From the NCBI RefSeq assembly GCF_013340285.1, contig NZ_BLVO01000013.1:1383689-1447688 (forward strand): a stretch of 64,000 bases of DNA, written 5' to 3'. The position numbers and the translations under genes were made by a program. Shown one piece after another: positions 38,896 to 47,378 of this stretch. The notes under the pieces are model-generated. The model made no database searches. It was given only the letters and a program-made list of their open reading frames with translations, and had not been told where the DNA came from. The number at the start of each line of letters is the position of its first letter. Within the stretch, counting starts at the first letter, position 1. Source of the stretch: Desulfovibrio subterraneus. Its GTDB lineage: Bacteria; Desulfobacterota; Desulfovibrionia; Desulfovibrionales; Desulfovibrionaceae.

Positions 38896-38910
38896 GCTTC
38901 GTCTCCAGCA

Positions 38911-39387
<477 letters not shown>

Positions 39388-39399
39388 TTACTCCAATAT

Positions 39400-39771
39400 C
39401 TACTTGGGCCGCTTGGCACCGTACTTGGAACGTCCCTGACGACGATCGTTAACACCAGAAGTGTCGAGAGTACCACGAACGATGTGATAACGCACACCGG
39501 GAAGGTCTTTTACGCGGCCCCCGCGGATCATGACAACAGAGTGCTCCTGCAGGTTGTGTCCTTCACCGGGAATGTAGGCGGTCACTTCAAGACCGTTGGT
39601 GAGGCGTACACGAGCAACCTTACGCAGTGCGGAGTTAGGTTTCTTGGGCGTGGTGGTGTACACACGGGTGCACACGCCACGGCGCTGGGGGCAAGCCTGA
39701 AGTGCGGGAGTCTTCTTCCGCTTTACAACAGCCTTGCGCTCCTTGCGGATGAGCTGGTTAATAGTGGGCAT
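39400..39771 (-). CDS. rpsL: Ribosomal protein uS12
   Basis: A 123-aa decoding-centre protein and the streptomycin target. The start [13 protein letters not shown] has GGAGG upstream; the frame to 39795 is rejected. The loops [15 protein letters not shown] and [11 protein letters not shown] carry the usual Lys and Pro residues, with no resistance-type change visible at the PKKPNS lysines. Confidence 0.97.
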   Translation of the reverse strand: MPTINQLIRKERKAVVKRKKTPALQACPQRRGVCTRVYTTTPKKPNSALRKVARVRLTNGLEVTAYIPGEGHNLQEHSVVMIRGGRVKDLPGVRYHIVRGTLDTSGVNDRRQGRSKYGAKRPK

Positions 39772-39822
39772 TTTTCCTCCGTAGGAAATTATCAAAGTCT
39801 TTCGCTCAGTTTAAGACGCACG

Positions 39823-39851
39823 GCGATACACCGCCGCAGACGAATTGTCAA
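39823..39851 (-). promoter_or_regulatory. Candidate rpsL promoter
   Basis: Perfect TTGACA and weak TATCGC with a 17-base spacer, about 50 bases before the rpsL start codon. Confidence 0.5.
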
Positions 39852-40074
39852 GCGGCAGCACAACCAGCCTCCTGCCAGTCAGCATGTCCGGCAGGATCAG
39901 CCAGCTACCTGCGCCAATCCAAACGGGGACCCCGATGCAGCCCAGCAGCCCGCTTGGCATCGAAATCGGACCCGTGAAAATAGACAGGGATACTTACGCC
40001 GTTTCAAAAAGGTATTCAAGCAAATTCTTGCATTCTGGTCATGATATTTTATTTGTCACTCCCCTGCCCGGCTT

Positions 40075-40092
40075 TTGAGATATTTATCACAT
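40075..40092. promoter_or_regulatory. Operator-like site 1 upstream of sat
   Basis: TTGAGA-TATTTA-TCACAT matches the TTGTGA-N6-TCACAA pattern of Rex, HcpR and CRP/FNR-type regulators at 10 of 12 positions. It lies far upstream (about 380 bases) of sat. Confidence 0.4.
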
Positions 40093-40266
40093 GCCATCAA
40101 TTCAAGCAGTACCTGGGTCCGCAGGCAACTTTTCCGCCTGTATGATCTATCTAAATGAATGGAGCGCCCGGGCCACGCTTTTTTCAAAAATTACTTGACA
40201 AACAATTGCAAGCATAAACATGCGTATTTATTAACTATAAAAATCGAAGTTTTTACACTTGACTTT

Positions 40267-40284
40267 TTGTCTAATTTTTCACAA
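40267..40284. promoter_or_regulatory. Operator-like site 2 upstream of sat
   Basis: TTGTCT-AATTTT-TCACAA has a perfect right half and an imperfect left half of the TTGTGA-N6-TCACAA motif. It lies just after a TTGACT box (40259-40264) in the AT-rich sat control region. A consensus TTGACA also occurs at 40195-40200, but no -10 could be assigned with confidence. Confidence 0.45.
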
Positions 40285-40468
40285 GACCTACATCACGTGC
40301 TGCCGAGTACATTGAACAAGGACTTTCAATCATTTAGTCGTGACTGGAATAATTGTTTTCAACCCGGGCACAGAGATTTTCCAATACGGCATTTACGGAT
40401 TTTCGCACGTATATCGCGTCTTAAATCCCTAGGGAAAAAACTCATTATATTTTCGGAGGAAGGAAGTT

Positions 40469-41746
40469 ATGTCCAAGCTCGTACCCCCGCATGGTGGCAA
40501 AGGTCTCGTATGTTGTCTTCTCGAAGGCGCAGAGCGTGAAGCTGAACTGAAGAAGGCCGCTGGCCTGAAGCAGCTTGATATCTCCGGCCGCGCCAAGGGC
40601 GACCTCATCATGATGGGTATCGGCGGTTTCTCTCCGCTGAACGGCTTCATGGGTAAGGCTGACTGGAAGGGCGTTTGTGAAAACTTCACCATGGCTGACG
40701 GCACCTTCTGGCCCGTGCCTGTAACCCTCGACGCTGACAAGGCTTTTGCTGACAGCGTTGCAGTAGGCGAAGAAATCGCCCTGGTTCGCAAGGGCGAAGT
40801 GTTCGCTACCATGAAGGTCACCGAAAAGTACGAAATGTCCGAAGAAGACAAGAAGTGGGAATGCTACCAGGTCTTCAAGGGCGAAGGCGCCGACTCCGCT
40901 GACGACAAGTTCTGGGAAACCGCTCTGGCCGACCACCCCGGCGTTCAGATGGTTATGGCTCAGAAGGCATTCAACCTTGCCGGCCCCGTTAAGGTTCTTT
41001 CCGAAGGCGAATACCCCACCGAATACAAGGGCGTTTACCTGCGTCCCGCAGAAGTGCGCGCCATGTTCGAAGAACGCGGCTGGGCCAACGTTGCTGCTCT
41101 GCAGCTGCGTAACCCCATGCACCGTTCCCACGAATTCCTCGCAAAGATCGCTATCGAAGTTTGCGACGGCGTTCTGATTCACTCCCTCATCGGCAACCTG
41201 AAGCCCGGTGACATTCCTGCCGACGTTCGCGTTAAGGCCATTGACTGCCTCGTAGAACACTACTTCGTGAAGGAAAACGTTATCCAGGCCGGTTACCCCC
41301 TCGACATGCGTTACGCTGGTCCCCGCGAAGGTCTGCTCCACGCTACCTTCCGCCAGAACTACGGCGTTAACAACATGCTGATCGGTCGTGACCACGCTGG
41401 TGTTGGCGACTTCTACGGCCTGTTCGAAGCTCAGACCATCTTCGACAAGATCCCCGCTCCTGCCGATTCCGGCAAGGCTCTGCTCTGCAAGCCCATGAAG
41501 ATCGACTGGACCTTCTACTGCTACAAGTGCGACGGCATGGCTTCCCTGCGTACCTGCCCCCACTCCAAGGAAGATCGCGTAATCCTTTCCGGCACCAAGC
41601 TGCGTAAGGCCCTTTCCGAAGGTGCTGAAGTGGTTGACCACTTCGGTCGCGACGAAGTTCTCGTTATCCTTCGCGCTTACTACGAAGGTCTGACCGAAAA
41701 GGTTGCCGTTAAGATGCAGGGTGCCGCTTCCGGCGCCGCCATGTAA
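40469..41746 (+). CDS. sat: Sulfate adenylyltransferase (ATP sulfurylase)
   Basis: It activates sulfate with ATP to adenosine 5'-phosphosulfate and pyrophosphate, the first step of dissimilatory sulfate reduction in the cytoplasm. The 425-aa sequence has the nucleotide-binding [11 protein letters not shown] (about residue 212) and [12 protein letters not shown] (about residue 306). [15 protein letters not shown] supplies the Cys set and His of the zinc site found in this prokaryotic type. AGGAAGGAA precedes the ATG. Codon choice is highly biased toward C-ending codons, consistent with strong expression. It is monocistronic, with a terminator after the stop. Confidence 0.97.
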   Translation: MSKLVPPHGGKGLVCCLLEGAEREAELKKAAGLKQLDISGRAKGDLIMMGIGGFSPLNGFMGKADWKGVCENFTMADGTFWPVPVTLDADKAFADSVAVGEEIALVRKGEVFATMKVTEKYEMSEEDKKWECYQVFKGEGADSADDKFWETALADHPGVQMVMAQKAFNLAGPVKVLSEGEYPTEYKGVYLRPAEVRAMFEERGWANVAALQLRNPMHRSHEFLAKIAIEVCDGVLIHSLIGNLKPGDIPADVRVKAIDCLVEHYFVKENVIQAGYPLDMRYAGPREGLLHATFRQNYGVNNMLIGRDHAGVGDFYGLFEAQTIFDKIPAPADSGKALLCKPMKIDWTFYCYKCDGMASLRTCPHSKEDRVILSGTKLRKALSEGAEVVDHFGRDEVLVILRAYYEGLTEKVAVKMQGAASGAAM

Positions 41747-41779
41747 TCTTTCGTCACCCAGATCGACCTATCTAATGAT

Positions 41780-41816
41780 AAGGGGGAGATGCTTCGGCAT
41801 CTCCCCCTTTCTTTTG
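41780..41816 (+). terminator. Terminator of sat
   Basis: AAGGGGGAGATGC and GCATCTCCCCCTT pair around TTCG, followed by TTCTTTT. Confidence 0.93.
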
Positions 41817-41865
41817 CATAACTATATTGCAGTAAAACTCAGCTGCACTCAGGGCCGAATTTATA

Positions 41866-43479
41866 TTACCGCCATCTACCGTGGTCTATACATTCGGCAA
41901 GTTCGTTTAGGGCCACCTGCAACCGGACGCAGGCTTCGGAAACCTCGGAGGAATCTTCAAACGCTGACCGTTCCAGCGCCTCGGCATAATGCTTCACCTT
42001 TATCGCTCCAATATTCCCGCCCTCTCCCTTTATCCTGTGCGCCAGTGTCTTCAGGCTCCCGCTATCTCCGCTGGCCTCAAGGGTACCAAGGTCACGCTGG
42101 TACGCGGAGATCAACTTCTTCATTTCTCCCAGTATGGCATCTAGTTGCTCCGCCCCTATCCCCATCTCCTGCAACGTGAACTGCACATCAAGAACCGGCA
42201 ATGCAGACCCATCACTCTCTGCAAAAGCAGCCGTTTCTGCCTGAGGGGCTTCACCTGCTTTGGCCATTCCTATACCTTCTCCCGCGCCCGTTGAATCCGT
42301 ATGGTCAAAAAACAAAACGGTCTCCGAACCTGCAATATCCACATTTTCAGTATTGCCCCGCATACGCTGCACCAGAGCTTCAACCAACGACAGACCAAGA
42401 GGCTTCTGCAACACCCCGGCCATACCTGCTGCATGGCATTTGTCAGCAACGGCAGACACATTGTCAGCGGTCAGTGCAAATAGCGGAACATGCCGGTATC
42501 GAGGAAATTTCTTCAGCCGCAGAGCAACCTCATATCCGTTCATACCGGGCATAGATATATCAATGAGCGCCATGCGGTACACCAAACGCTCGGCCATTTC
42601 CAGCGCAGTATATCCTGAATTTGCAACAGAAACTGACACGCCGGCACCCTGCAACAACTGCCGGCTCACTTCCGCACTCAAAGGACTGTCATCGACAAGC
42701 AGCACGGCTGCTTCCAGATCATTGCGCTGCCCCTCGTCTATATCATCAGAACGGGAAGCTGACGAATCCAACATGGAACTCTCTCCTTTGCTACCATTGT
42801 CCCTTCTCGACACCATCGTCCCTAGCAGCGATACTTCATAAAAAAACACGTCCGGCTGTCTCGCCAGACATCCTTCTTTAGTAATCACGCGCAAGGGACC
42901 AGCAACGTGTACGCGGAGGATGACAAACAGCATCACAAGTCCAGCCACGGCAAGTATGAGAACAGGAACCAGCACAGTATCACTACCTGCCAGCCTCTGA
43001 AACGTGCCTGTACCGGAATCCGGAGGCACCCGCAACGCTTCGGCCAGAAAGAGCATCCTTCCCCTGCACGAAACCCAGAGTCCATGCAGGTCGACATTTA
43101 CGCCATCCTGCAGCGCCAACGTTTCCAGCAACCTTCCTGCTTCCTGAAGCAATGTATCCGCAGCCTGCAGATGGACACCATTGAACTCAGCGATATAGTG
43201 ATTCACAAGGTGCAGATAAATCAATCGTTCCGTCCTGTCTGTCACAGCAACGAGATGATCCCCCGACAGCACGACAATATCGAGCAGGGCAGCGCATTTC
43301 ATTCGGTCAATGCGGGACGTGTCTGCACCAGCGCCAAGTCTTCCGACTTGACGATCACCATTCCATGCCAGCAGCAACGCGCCGAAAAGCAAAAGAAAGA
43401 CCAAACTAAATGCGATGTTCAGGAATGATCCGAGGGAAAACTGCGTAAAAGAAGTACGCCAGGGAATGAGTCTTTTCAT
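41866..43479 (-). CDS. Membrane-anchored receiver-Hpt protein without kinase core
   Basis: A 537-aa signalling protein. Transmembrane helix 1 (about 18-39) and helix 2 (about 169-189) enclose a helical periplasmic sensor region. A linker of about 65 residues follows, then a receiver domain (acidic pair D263/D264, phospho-acceptor D307 in ALIDISMPGMNG, K359 in LQKP) and a C-terminal Hpt domain with H481 in LAHRIKGEGG. No HisKA H-box or HATPase N/G boxes are present between helix 2 and the receiver, where hybrid kinases have them. It must receive phosphate from another kinase, or it derives from a hybrid kinase by deletion. AAGGCGG precedes the ATG. Target unknown. Confidence 0.85.
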   Translation of the reverse strand: MKRLIPWRTSFTQFSLGSFLNIAFSLVFLLLFGALLLAWNGDRQVGRLGAGADTSRIDRMKCAALLDIVVLSGDHLVAVTDRTERLIYLHLVNHYIAEFNGVHLQAADTLLQEAGRLLETLALQDGVNVDLHGLWVSCRGRMLFLAEALRVPPDSGTGTFQRLAGSDTVLVPVLILAVAGLVMLFVILRVHVAGPLRVITKEGCLARQPDVFFYEVSLLGTMVSRRDNGSKGESSMLDSSASRSDDIDEGQRNDLEAAVLLVDDSPLSAEVSRQLLQGAGVSVSVANSGYTALEMAERLVYRMALIDISMPGMNGYEVALRLKKFPRYRHVPLFALTADNVSAVADKCHAAGMAGVLQKPLGLSLVEALVQRMRGNTENVDIAGSETVLFFDHTDSTGAGEGIGMAKAGEAPQAETAAFAESDGSALPVLDVQFTLQEMGIGAEQLDAILGEMKKLISAYQRDLGTLEASGDSGSLKTLAHRIKGEGGNIGAIKVKHYAEALERSAFEDSSEVSEACVRLQVALNELAECIDHGRWR

Positions 43480-43594
43480 ATGGCCGCCTTGCAGAACAAG
43501 TTAGCATAACCATATGACATCTACCGTAAAAGAACCATGATTTGGTGAGATGACGGCTATTGAATTACGGATGACAGTGGAGAGCTTCGGACAT

Positions 43595-43630
43595 ATCAGG
43601 TATACGATCTGGCATGCGATCAGGCATACG
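43595..43630. repeat. 12-bp tandem repeat at the end of the metallopeptidase gene
   Basis: Three units of the type ATCAGGTATACG lie end to end (43595, 43607, 43619), with two to three differences between units. The last one includes the stop codon of the minus-strand gene. Confidence 0.7.
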
Positions 43631-44363
43631 CCCAGCCAGGGACGAACTGCCATGCTCCGGCCAGAGCTGCATCAACCCTGCGCGCATCCGGCATGAGTGA
43701 ATCAAGGTGCAGCCAAAAATCCTTTGAGTGGTTGTGGTGCTTGCAGTGAGCCAGTTCATGAAGGCATACATACCGTGCCATGGGTTCAGGCAAAAGCATC
43801 AGCCTGGCATTAAGATTGATCGCATTCCCTACTGAACAACTCCCCCATCGACTTCGCTGCAAGCGTACCCGTACGGCGGAAAGGGTAACCCCCTGTTCTG
43901 CAGCCAGTTCGCGCATGAGAGGGACGAGGTAAGCCGAAGCTTGGCGTTTGAGCCATTCTCGCAGAAACTTTTGCACCTTTGCGGATTCATACCTGCCGGA
44001 AACAAGCAGAGAATCTCCGTTATCCCGAATGGAAAACGGACGCTGGGAAGGCGCATATTCGATAGATACCTTCCGTCCCGCGGCCCTGAGCATCACAACT
44101 TCCGGCAATTCCGGCTCGCAAGCATAGTGCTCGGCGCGATTACGAAACTGATCTGCAACCCGCGCGATCCATTCCCTTTTACGGCTGACTATATCCGGCA
44201 CCCTCGATATATCGAAAGCTTGCGGAATAATGATAACAAGCCCCTCAAGAGCCGTATACCGCAGGGTAACGCGACGGGCGCGGCTGCTCCGCCTGACAGC
44301 ATAGACGTAGTCCGGGGTCTGCTCCGCCGCATCCGAACCGGGCATTCCTTCATCTCTTGGCAT
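43620..44363 (-). CDS. YgjP-like zinc metallopeptidase-domain protein
   Basis: A 247-aa protein of the DUF45/YgjP (M48-like) family. The C-terminal half has LQRSRWGSCS, NLNARLMLLP and the zinc motif CLHELAHCKHHNHSKDFW (HExxH plus a later His). The N-terminal part has RRVTLRYTALEGLVIIIP. Cytoplasmic, with no signal peptide; the substrate is unknown. AAAGGGG before the ATG at 44363 decides the start against a GTG ten codons upstream. Confidence 0.87.
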   Translation of the reverse strand: MPRDEGMPGSDAAEQTPDYVYAVRRSSRARRVTLRYTALEGLVIIIPQAFDISRVPDIVSRKREWIARVADQFRNRAEHYACEPELPEVVMLRAAGRKVSIEYAPSQRPFSIRDNGDSLLVSGRYESAKVQKFLREWLKRQASAYLVPLMRELAAEQGVTLSAVRVRLQRSRWGSCSVGNAINLNARLMLLPEPMARYVCLHELAHCKHHNHSKDFWLHLDSLMPDARRVDAALAGAWQFVPGWAYA

Positions 44364-44501
44364 GGCAACCCCTTTACCCTGAAACGGATACACAGTACAG
44401 TACCGCCGAACCCGCTTTTATCATGAGAAATTATGTCCTGAGACGCATCCACAGGCACTCGCCTGACGTGGATCCGCACAGATCAAACGGTGGAGTACTA
44501 C

Positions 44502-45479
44502 ATGTTCGAGCAGTCCCGGAAGAACAAGGCAGCTTGGGTCCCCGCCTTCATGGCCGTCGCCGGAGTTACGTTTTCCACTCTTCAGGCTTTGGGAAAGGCA
44601 GACGCTTTTTGCATCACCACAGGCTGCGAACTTTTCAAGACCATCTCGATACAGGGATACTCCCTGTGGTGGGCGGGAACGCTGTTCTTTTCCTTCATGC
44701 TGGTGCTCTGCCTGACCGGACGCCGCGCGCCCGCACTGGCCGTTGCCGGTCTCGCCCTATTCATAGATACTCTGCTCCTCATCTTCATGGCCTTCACGGC
44801 ACCATGCTTTTCCTGCCTCGTTGTGGCCGTTCTCATAGCCCTTACGTTCATTGCACTCTACCGAGATAACGGCTCCCGCAACCGCAAGCCCAGCCTCCTT
44901 CTCATCATCTGGCTCTTCGCATTCTGCCCCAACCTTTTCGGAACAGTTAACGAAACCATGGGTACATGGGCCATAGCAGGCCCCGAACAACCGGACATGC
45001 AGGTATTCTTCTCGCCCAGCTGTCCGGTATGTCTGGCAACCATAGAACGGTTCGCCTCTAATCCGGACGCAAATATCGCCTTCTTCCCCGTTGCCGAGCA
45101 GGAGAGCGACGTCAACACCGTTGCCCGCATCAGCAATTACATGAACGAAGGCACCTCATTCTTCGTCGCATTCAAGCGTGCTGTGCGCGACACCTCTTCC
45201 GGCAATGCTTCCCCTTCCCTTTCCCTTCGCTGGGACCTCTTCCGCAACAAAGCGCGGCTCGGCACACTCGGAGTTACGAAAATTCCCGTACTCATTACGA
45301 ACGGAGTTCCGCAATCCCTGCTTGCACCGGCGCAGCAGCCGGGCACAGCGTTTACTCCGGCACCCGACGCCCCCCGACAGTACCCCACAACACAGCCAAC
45401 CATGCCGAATATTGATCAATTTTCAGGATGTGACGGAGAGGCAGCCGCCCCCTGCCCCGACCAGACGCCTGCCCATTAG
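44502..45479 (+). CDS. VKOR-like membrane oxidoreductase fused to a thioredoxin domain
   Basis: A 325-aa protein. The N-terminal half has about four to five transmembrane helices with the VKOR cysteines: a loop pair C37/C42 (CITTGC) and the quinone-proximal CFSC (C102, C105). The second half begins after about residue 160 and has a thioredoxin-type FFSPSCPVC (C174, C177) and a cis-Pro region (KIPVLIT), ending in a Pro-rich tail. This suggests a self-contained disulfide-forming system that passes electrons to quinone, with the thioredoxin domain in the periplasm. GGTGGAG precedes the ATG at 44502. Position just before the dsr operon may be meaningful for periplasmic cysteine and cytochrome maturation, but that is inference. 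Confidence 0.85.
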   Translation: MFEQSRKNKAAWVPAFMAVAGVTFSTLQALGKADAFCITTGCELFKTISIQGYSLWWAGTLFFSFMLVLCLTGRRAPALAVAGLALFIDTLLLIFMAFTAPCFSCLVVAVLIALTFIALYRDNGSRNRKPSLLLIIWLFAFCPNLFGTVNETMGTWAIAGPEQPDMQVFFSPSCPVCLATIERFASNPDANIAFFPVAEQESDVNTVARISNYMNEGTSFFVAFKRAVRDTSSGNASPSLSLRWDLFRNKARLGTLGVTKIPVLITNGVPQSLLAPAQQPGTAFTPAPDAPRQYPTTQPTMPNIDQFSGCDGEAAAPCPDQTPAH

Positions 45480-45545
45480 TAGTTTTTCTTTTAAGATCAA
45501 GCAGATGGAATAGGTTGAGTGACCACTCAGAATAATCTGAATTTG

Positions 45546-45574
45546 TTGACCTTTTTCCTGATTCAGACTATGTG
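45546..45574 (+). promoter_or_regulatory. Candidate promoter of the dsr operon
   Basis: TTGACC and TATGTG with a 17-base spacer. The predicted start is about 220 bases before the RsbRD gene. Confidence 0.5.
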
Positions 45575-45586
45575 AAAAAAATCATT
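45571..45586. promoter_or_regulatory. CRP/Rex-like site at the dsr promoter
   Basis: TGTGA-AAAAAA-TCATT has a good left half and a partial right half of the motif also seen before sat. It overlaps the -10 box, so a bound regulator would be expected to repress. Confidence 0.35.
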
Positions 45587-45802
45587 TTTGCGGACCCTGT
45601 CCTCGCGCTGTCAATGCGGTCTAAAAAGGTGTTCCCATTGGTGTTTTCATTTGGACAATGCACTGAAAACGCCGTATAGGGGGCCCGAGATTGAACGTTG
45701 CGGTGCCTTACGTTGCGCATTCAGTCACAATGGCAACGCCAACCGCAACGGAACTGATTCTCTGTTCTGAACCATTGAGCACCTCAACAATCGATTTCAC
45801 TG

Positions 45803-46342
45803 ATGAGCATATCGGCCAGTCTGCAGGAACATCGCGAAGCGATCATCAAGGAATGGATAGACGTCATATACGGCACCTATCCCTTTGACACTGTTGGTTT
45901 TCTGAGAAGTCAGTCCAACGCATTTTCCAACCCTGTCGGAGCAAAGACCAGAAAAGCTGCGGAGACCATTGTCACCGCACTGCTCTCGCCTGAGCTCGAC
46001 TCCGCAGTTGTGGTTCCGGCTGTTGACGAACTCATTCGCGTCCGCGCCATTCAGAAGTTCGCACCCGACCAGGCGATGGCCGTCATATTTTTCCTCAAAT
46101 CCATCATCCGTAAACACGTCAAGGCGGCACTGACTTCCACGGCAGCATACGAAGAGTTGCTGCGACTGGAAGCAGGAGTCGACTCAATCGCCTTGCAGGG
46201 ATTTAACATCTACAGCGAATGCCGAGATAAAGTTCAGCAAATGCGCGTTGACGAATTCAAGCGTGTGCACTCACAGCTCCTACGCAGAGCTGAGCGTATA
46301 TTGGAAAAACCGGTTGGGGAACCGGATAACGAAAACCGATAG
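45803..46342 (+). CDS. RsbRD N-terminal-domain-like protein preceding dsrM
   Basis: A 179-aa mostly helical cytoplasmic protein. The pattern at the start (LQEHREAIIKEWIDVIYGTYP) and TRKAAETIVTALL resembles the RsbRD N-terminal, globin-like sensor domain of stressosome-type regulators, here without a STAS domain. It lies 19 bases before dsrM and is presumably the first gene of the operon, so a sensory or assembly role in sulfite reduction is inferred. No heme-binding residue can be assigned from sequence alone. Confidence 0.7.
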   Translation: MSISASLQEHREAIIKEWIDVIYGTYPFDTVGFLRSQSNAFSNPVGAKTRKAAETIVTALLSPELDSAVVVPAVDELIRVRAIQKFAPDQAMAVIFFLKSIIRKHVKAALTSTAAYEELLRLEAGVDSIALQGFNIYSECRDKVQQMRVDEFKRVHSQLLRRAERILEKPVGEPDNENR

Positions 46343-46361
46343 CCTAGCAGCGAGGTACGGA

Positions 46362-47366
46362 ATGATTATTTCACTTCTCGCGGTCACAGCATTGGGAGTC
46401 ATGGCTTGGATGGGAGCCCAGATGGGTCTCCAGTACGTCTTTGCAGCATGCATTCCCTACACTGCTTTGATCGTCTTCCTGATCGGGTTTGCTTGGCGGA
46501 TTATGGACTGGGCCCGTCGCCCTGTTCCGTTCCGCATCCCGACCACCGGAGGCCAGCAAAAGTCTCTGCCCTGGATCAAGCCCGCATCTCTGGACAACCC
46601 GTCTGACAAGACCGGCGTTGTCATCCGTATGATTCTTGAAGTGTTGCTGTTCAGATCCCTGTTCAGAAACACCAAAATGACCATTGAAAACGGTGACCGT
46701 GTTGTCTACTGGTCCAGCAAGTATCTGTGGTTGTTTGCACTTATTTTCCACTACTGTTTCCTGATCATTTTCATCCGCCACTTCCGTTTCTTCATGGAGC
46801 CTGTTCCGTTCCTGATCGGCGCCATAGAGACTCTGGACGGCATAATGCAGATTGGTGTTCCCCGCCTGTTCATGACGGACGCGCTTATCGTCCTGGCTCT
46901 CTGCTACCTGCTCGGTCGCAGACTTTTCGACCAGAAGGTGAAGTACATTTCGCTTATCAACGACTACTTCCCCCTCTGCCTCATCCTCGGCCTCGTGGGC
47001 AGCGGCATTTCCATGCGCTACTTCACCAAGGTTGACATCGCCTCCGTGAAGACCTTCACCATGAGCCTCGTCAGCCTCAGCCCCGATACCGCCGCACTGG
47101 CCAATATCGGAGCCCCCTTCCTGATTCATATGTTCTTCCTGTCGGTGCTTCTCATGTACTTCCCCTTCAGCAAACTCATGCACATGGGTGGCGTATTCCT
47201 GAGCCCGACCAGAAACCTTCCCAACGACTCCCGAGTAAAGCTCCACGTCAACCCGTGGAACCCTGCGAAGGAATACCGTACGTACGAAGAGTACGAAGAC
47301 GAGTTCAGGGATGCTATGTATGAAGCGGGTCTCCCTGTTGTTAAACTGCCGGAAGACGCAGAGTAA
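46362..47366 (+). CDS. dsrM: DsrM, membrane cytochrome b subunit of the DsrMKJOP complex
   Basis: A 334-aa NarI-like inner-membrane protein with about six helices that binds heme b and exchanges electrons with menaquinone. Candidate heme-ligand histidines lie in LIFHYCFLIIFIRHF and in the last helices (PFLIHMF, KLMHMGG). GAGGT precedes the ATG. It passes electrons to DsrK, encoded 12 bases downstream. Confidence 0.95.
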   Translation: MIISLLAVTALGVMAWMGAQMGLQYVFAACIPYTALIVFLIGFAWRIMDWARRPVPFRIPTTGGQQKSLPWIKPASLDNPSDKTGVVIRMILEVLLFRSLFRNTKMTIENGDRVVYWSSKYLWLFALIFHYCFLIIFIRHFRFFMEPVPFLIGAIETLDGIMQIGVPRLFMTDALIVLALCYLLGRRLFDQKVKYISLINDYFPLCLILGLVGSGISMRYFTKVDIASVKTFTMSLVSLSPDTAALANIGAPFLIHMFFLSVLLMYFPFSKLMHMGGVFLSPTRNLPNDSRVKLHVNPWNPAKEYRTYEEYEDEFRDAMYEAGLPVVKLPEDAE

Positions 47367-47378
47367 TAAGGAGCAGCC

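Larger units (their letters stand above)
45480..45802. other. 323-bp control region before the dsr operon
   Basis: No gene is visible. It contains a promoter candidate, a CRP/Rex-like half-palindrome and an inverted repeat TGAGTG-AC-CACTCA (45516-45529). Confidence 0.6.
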
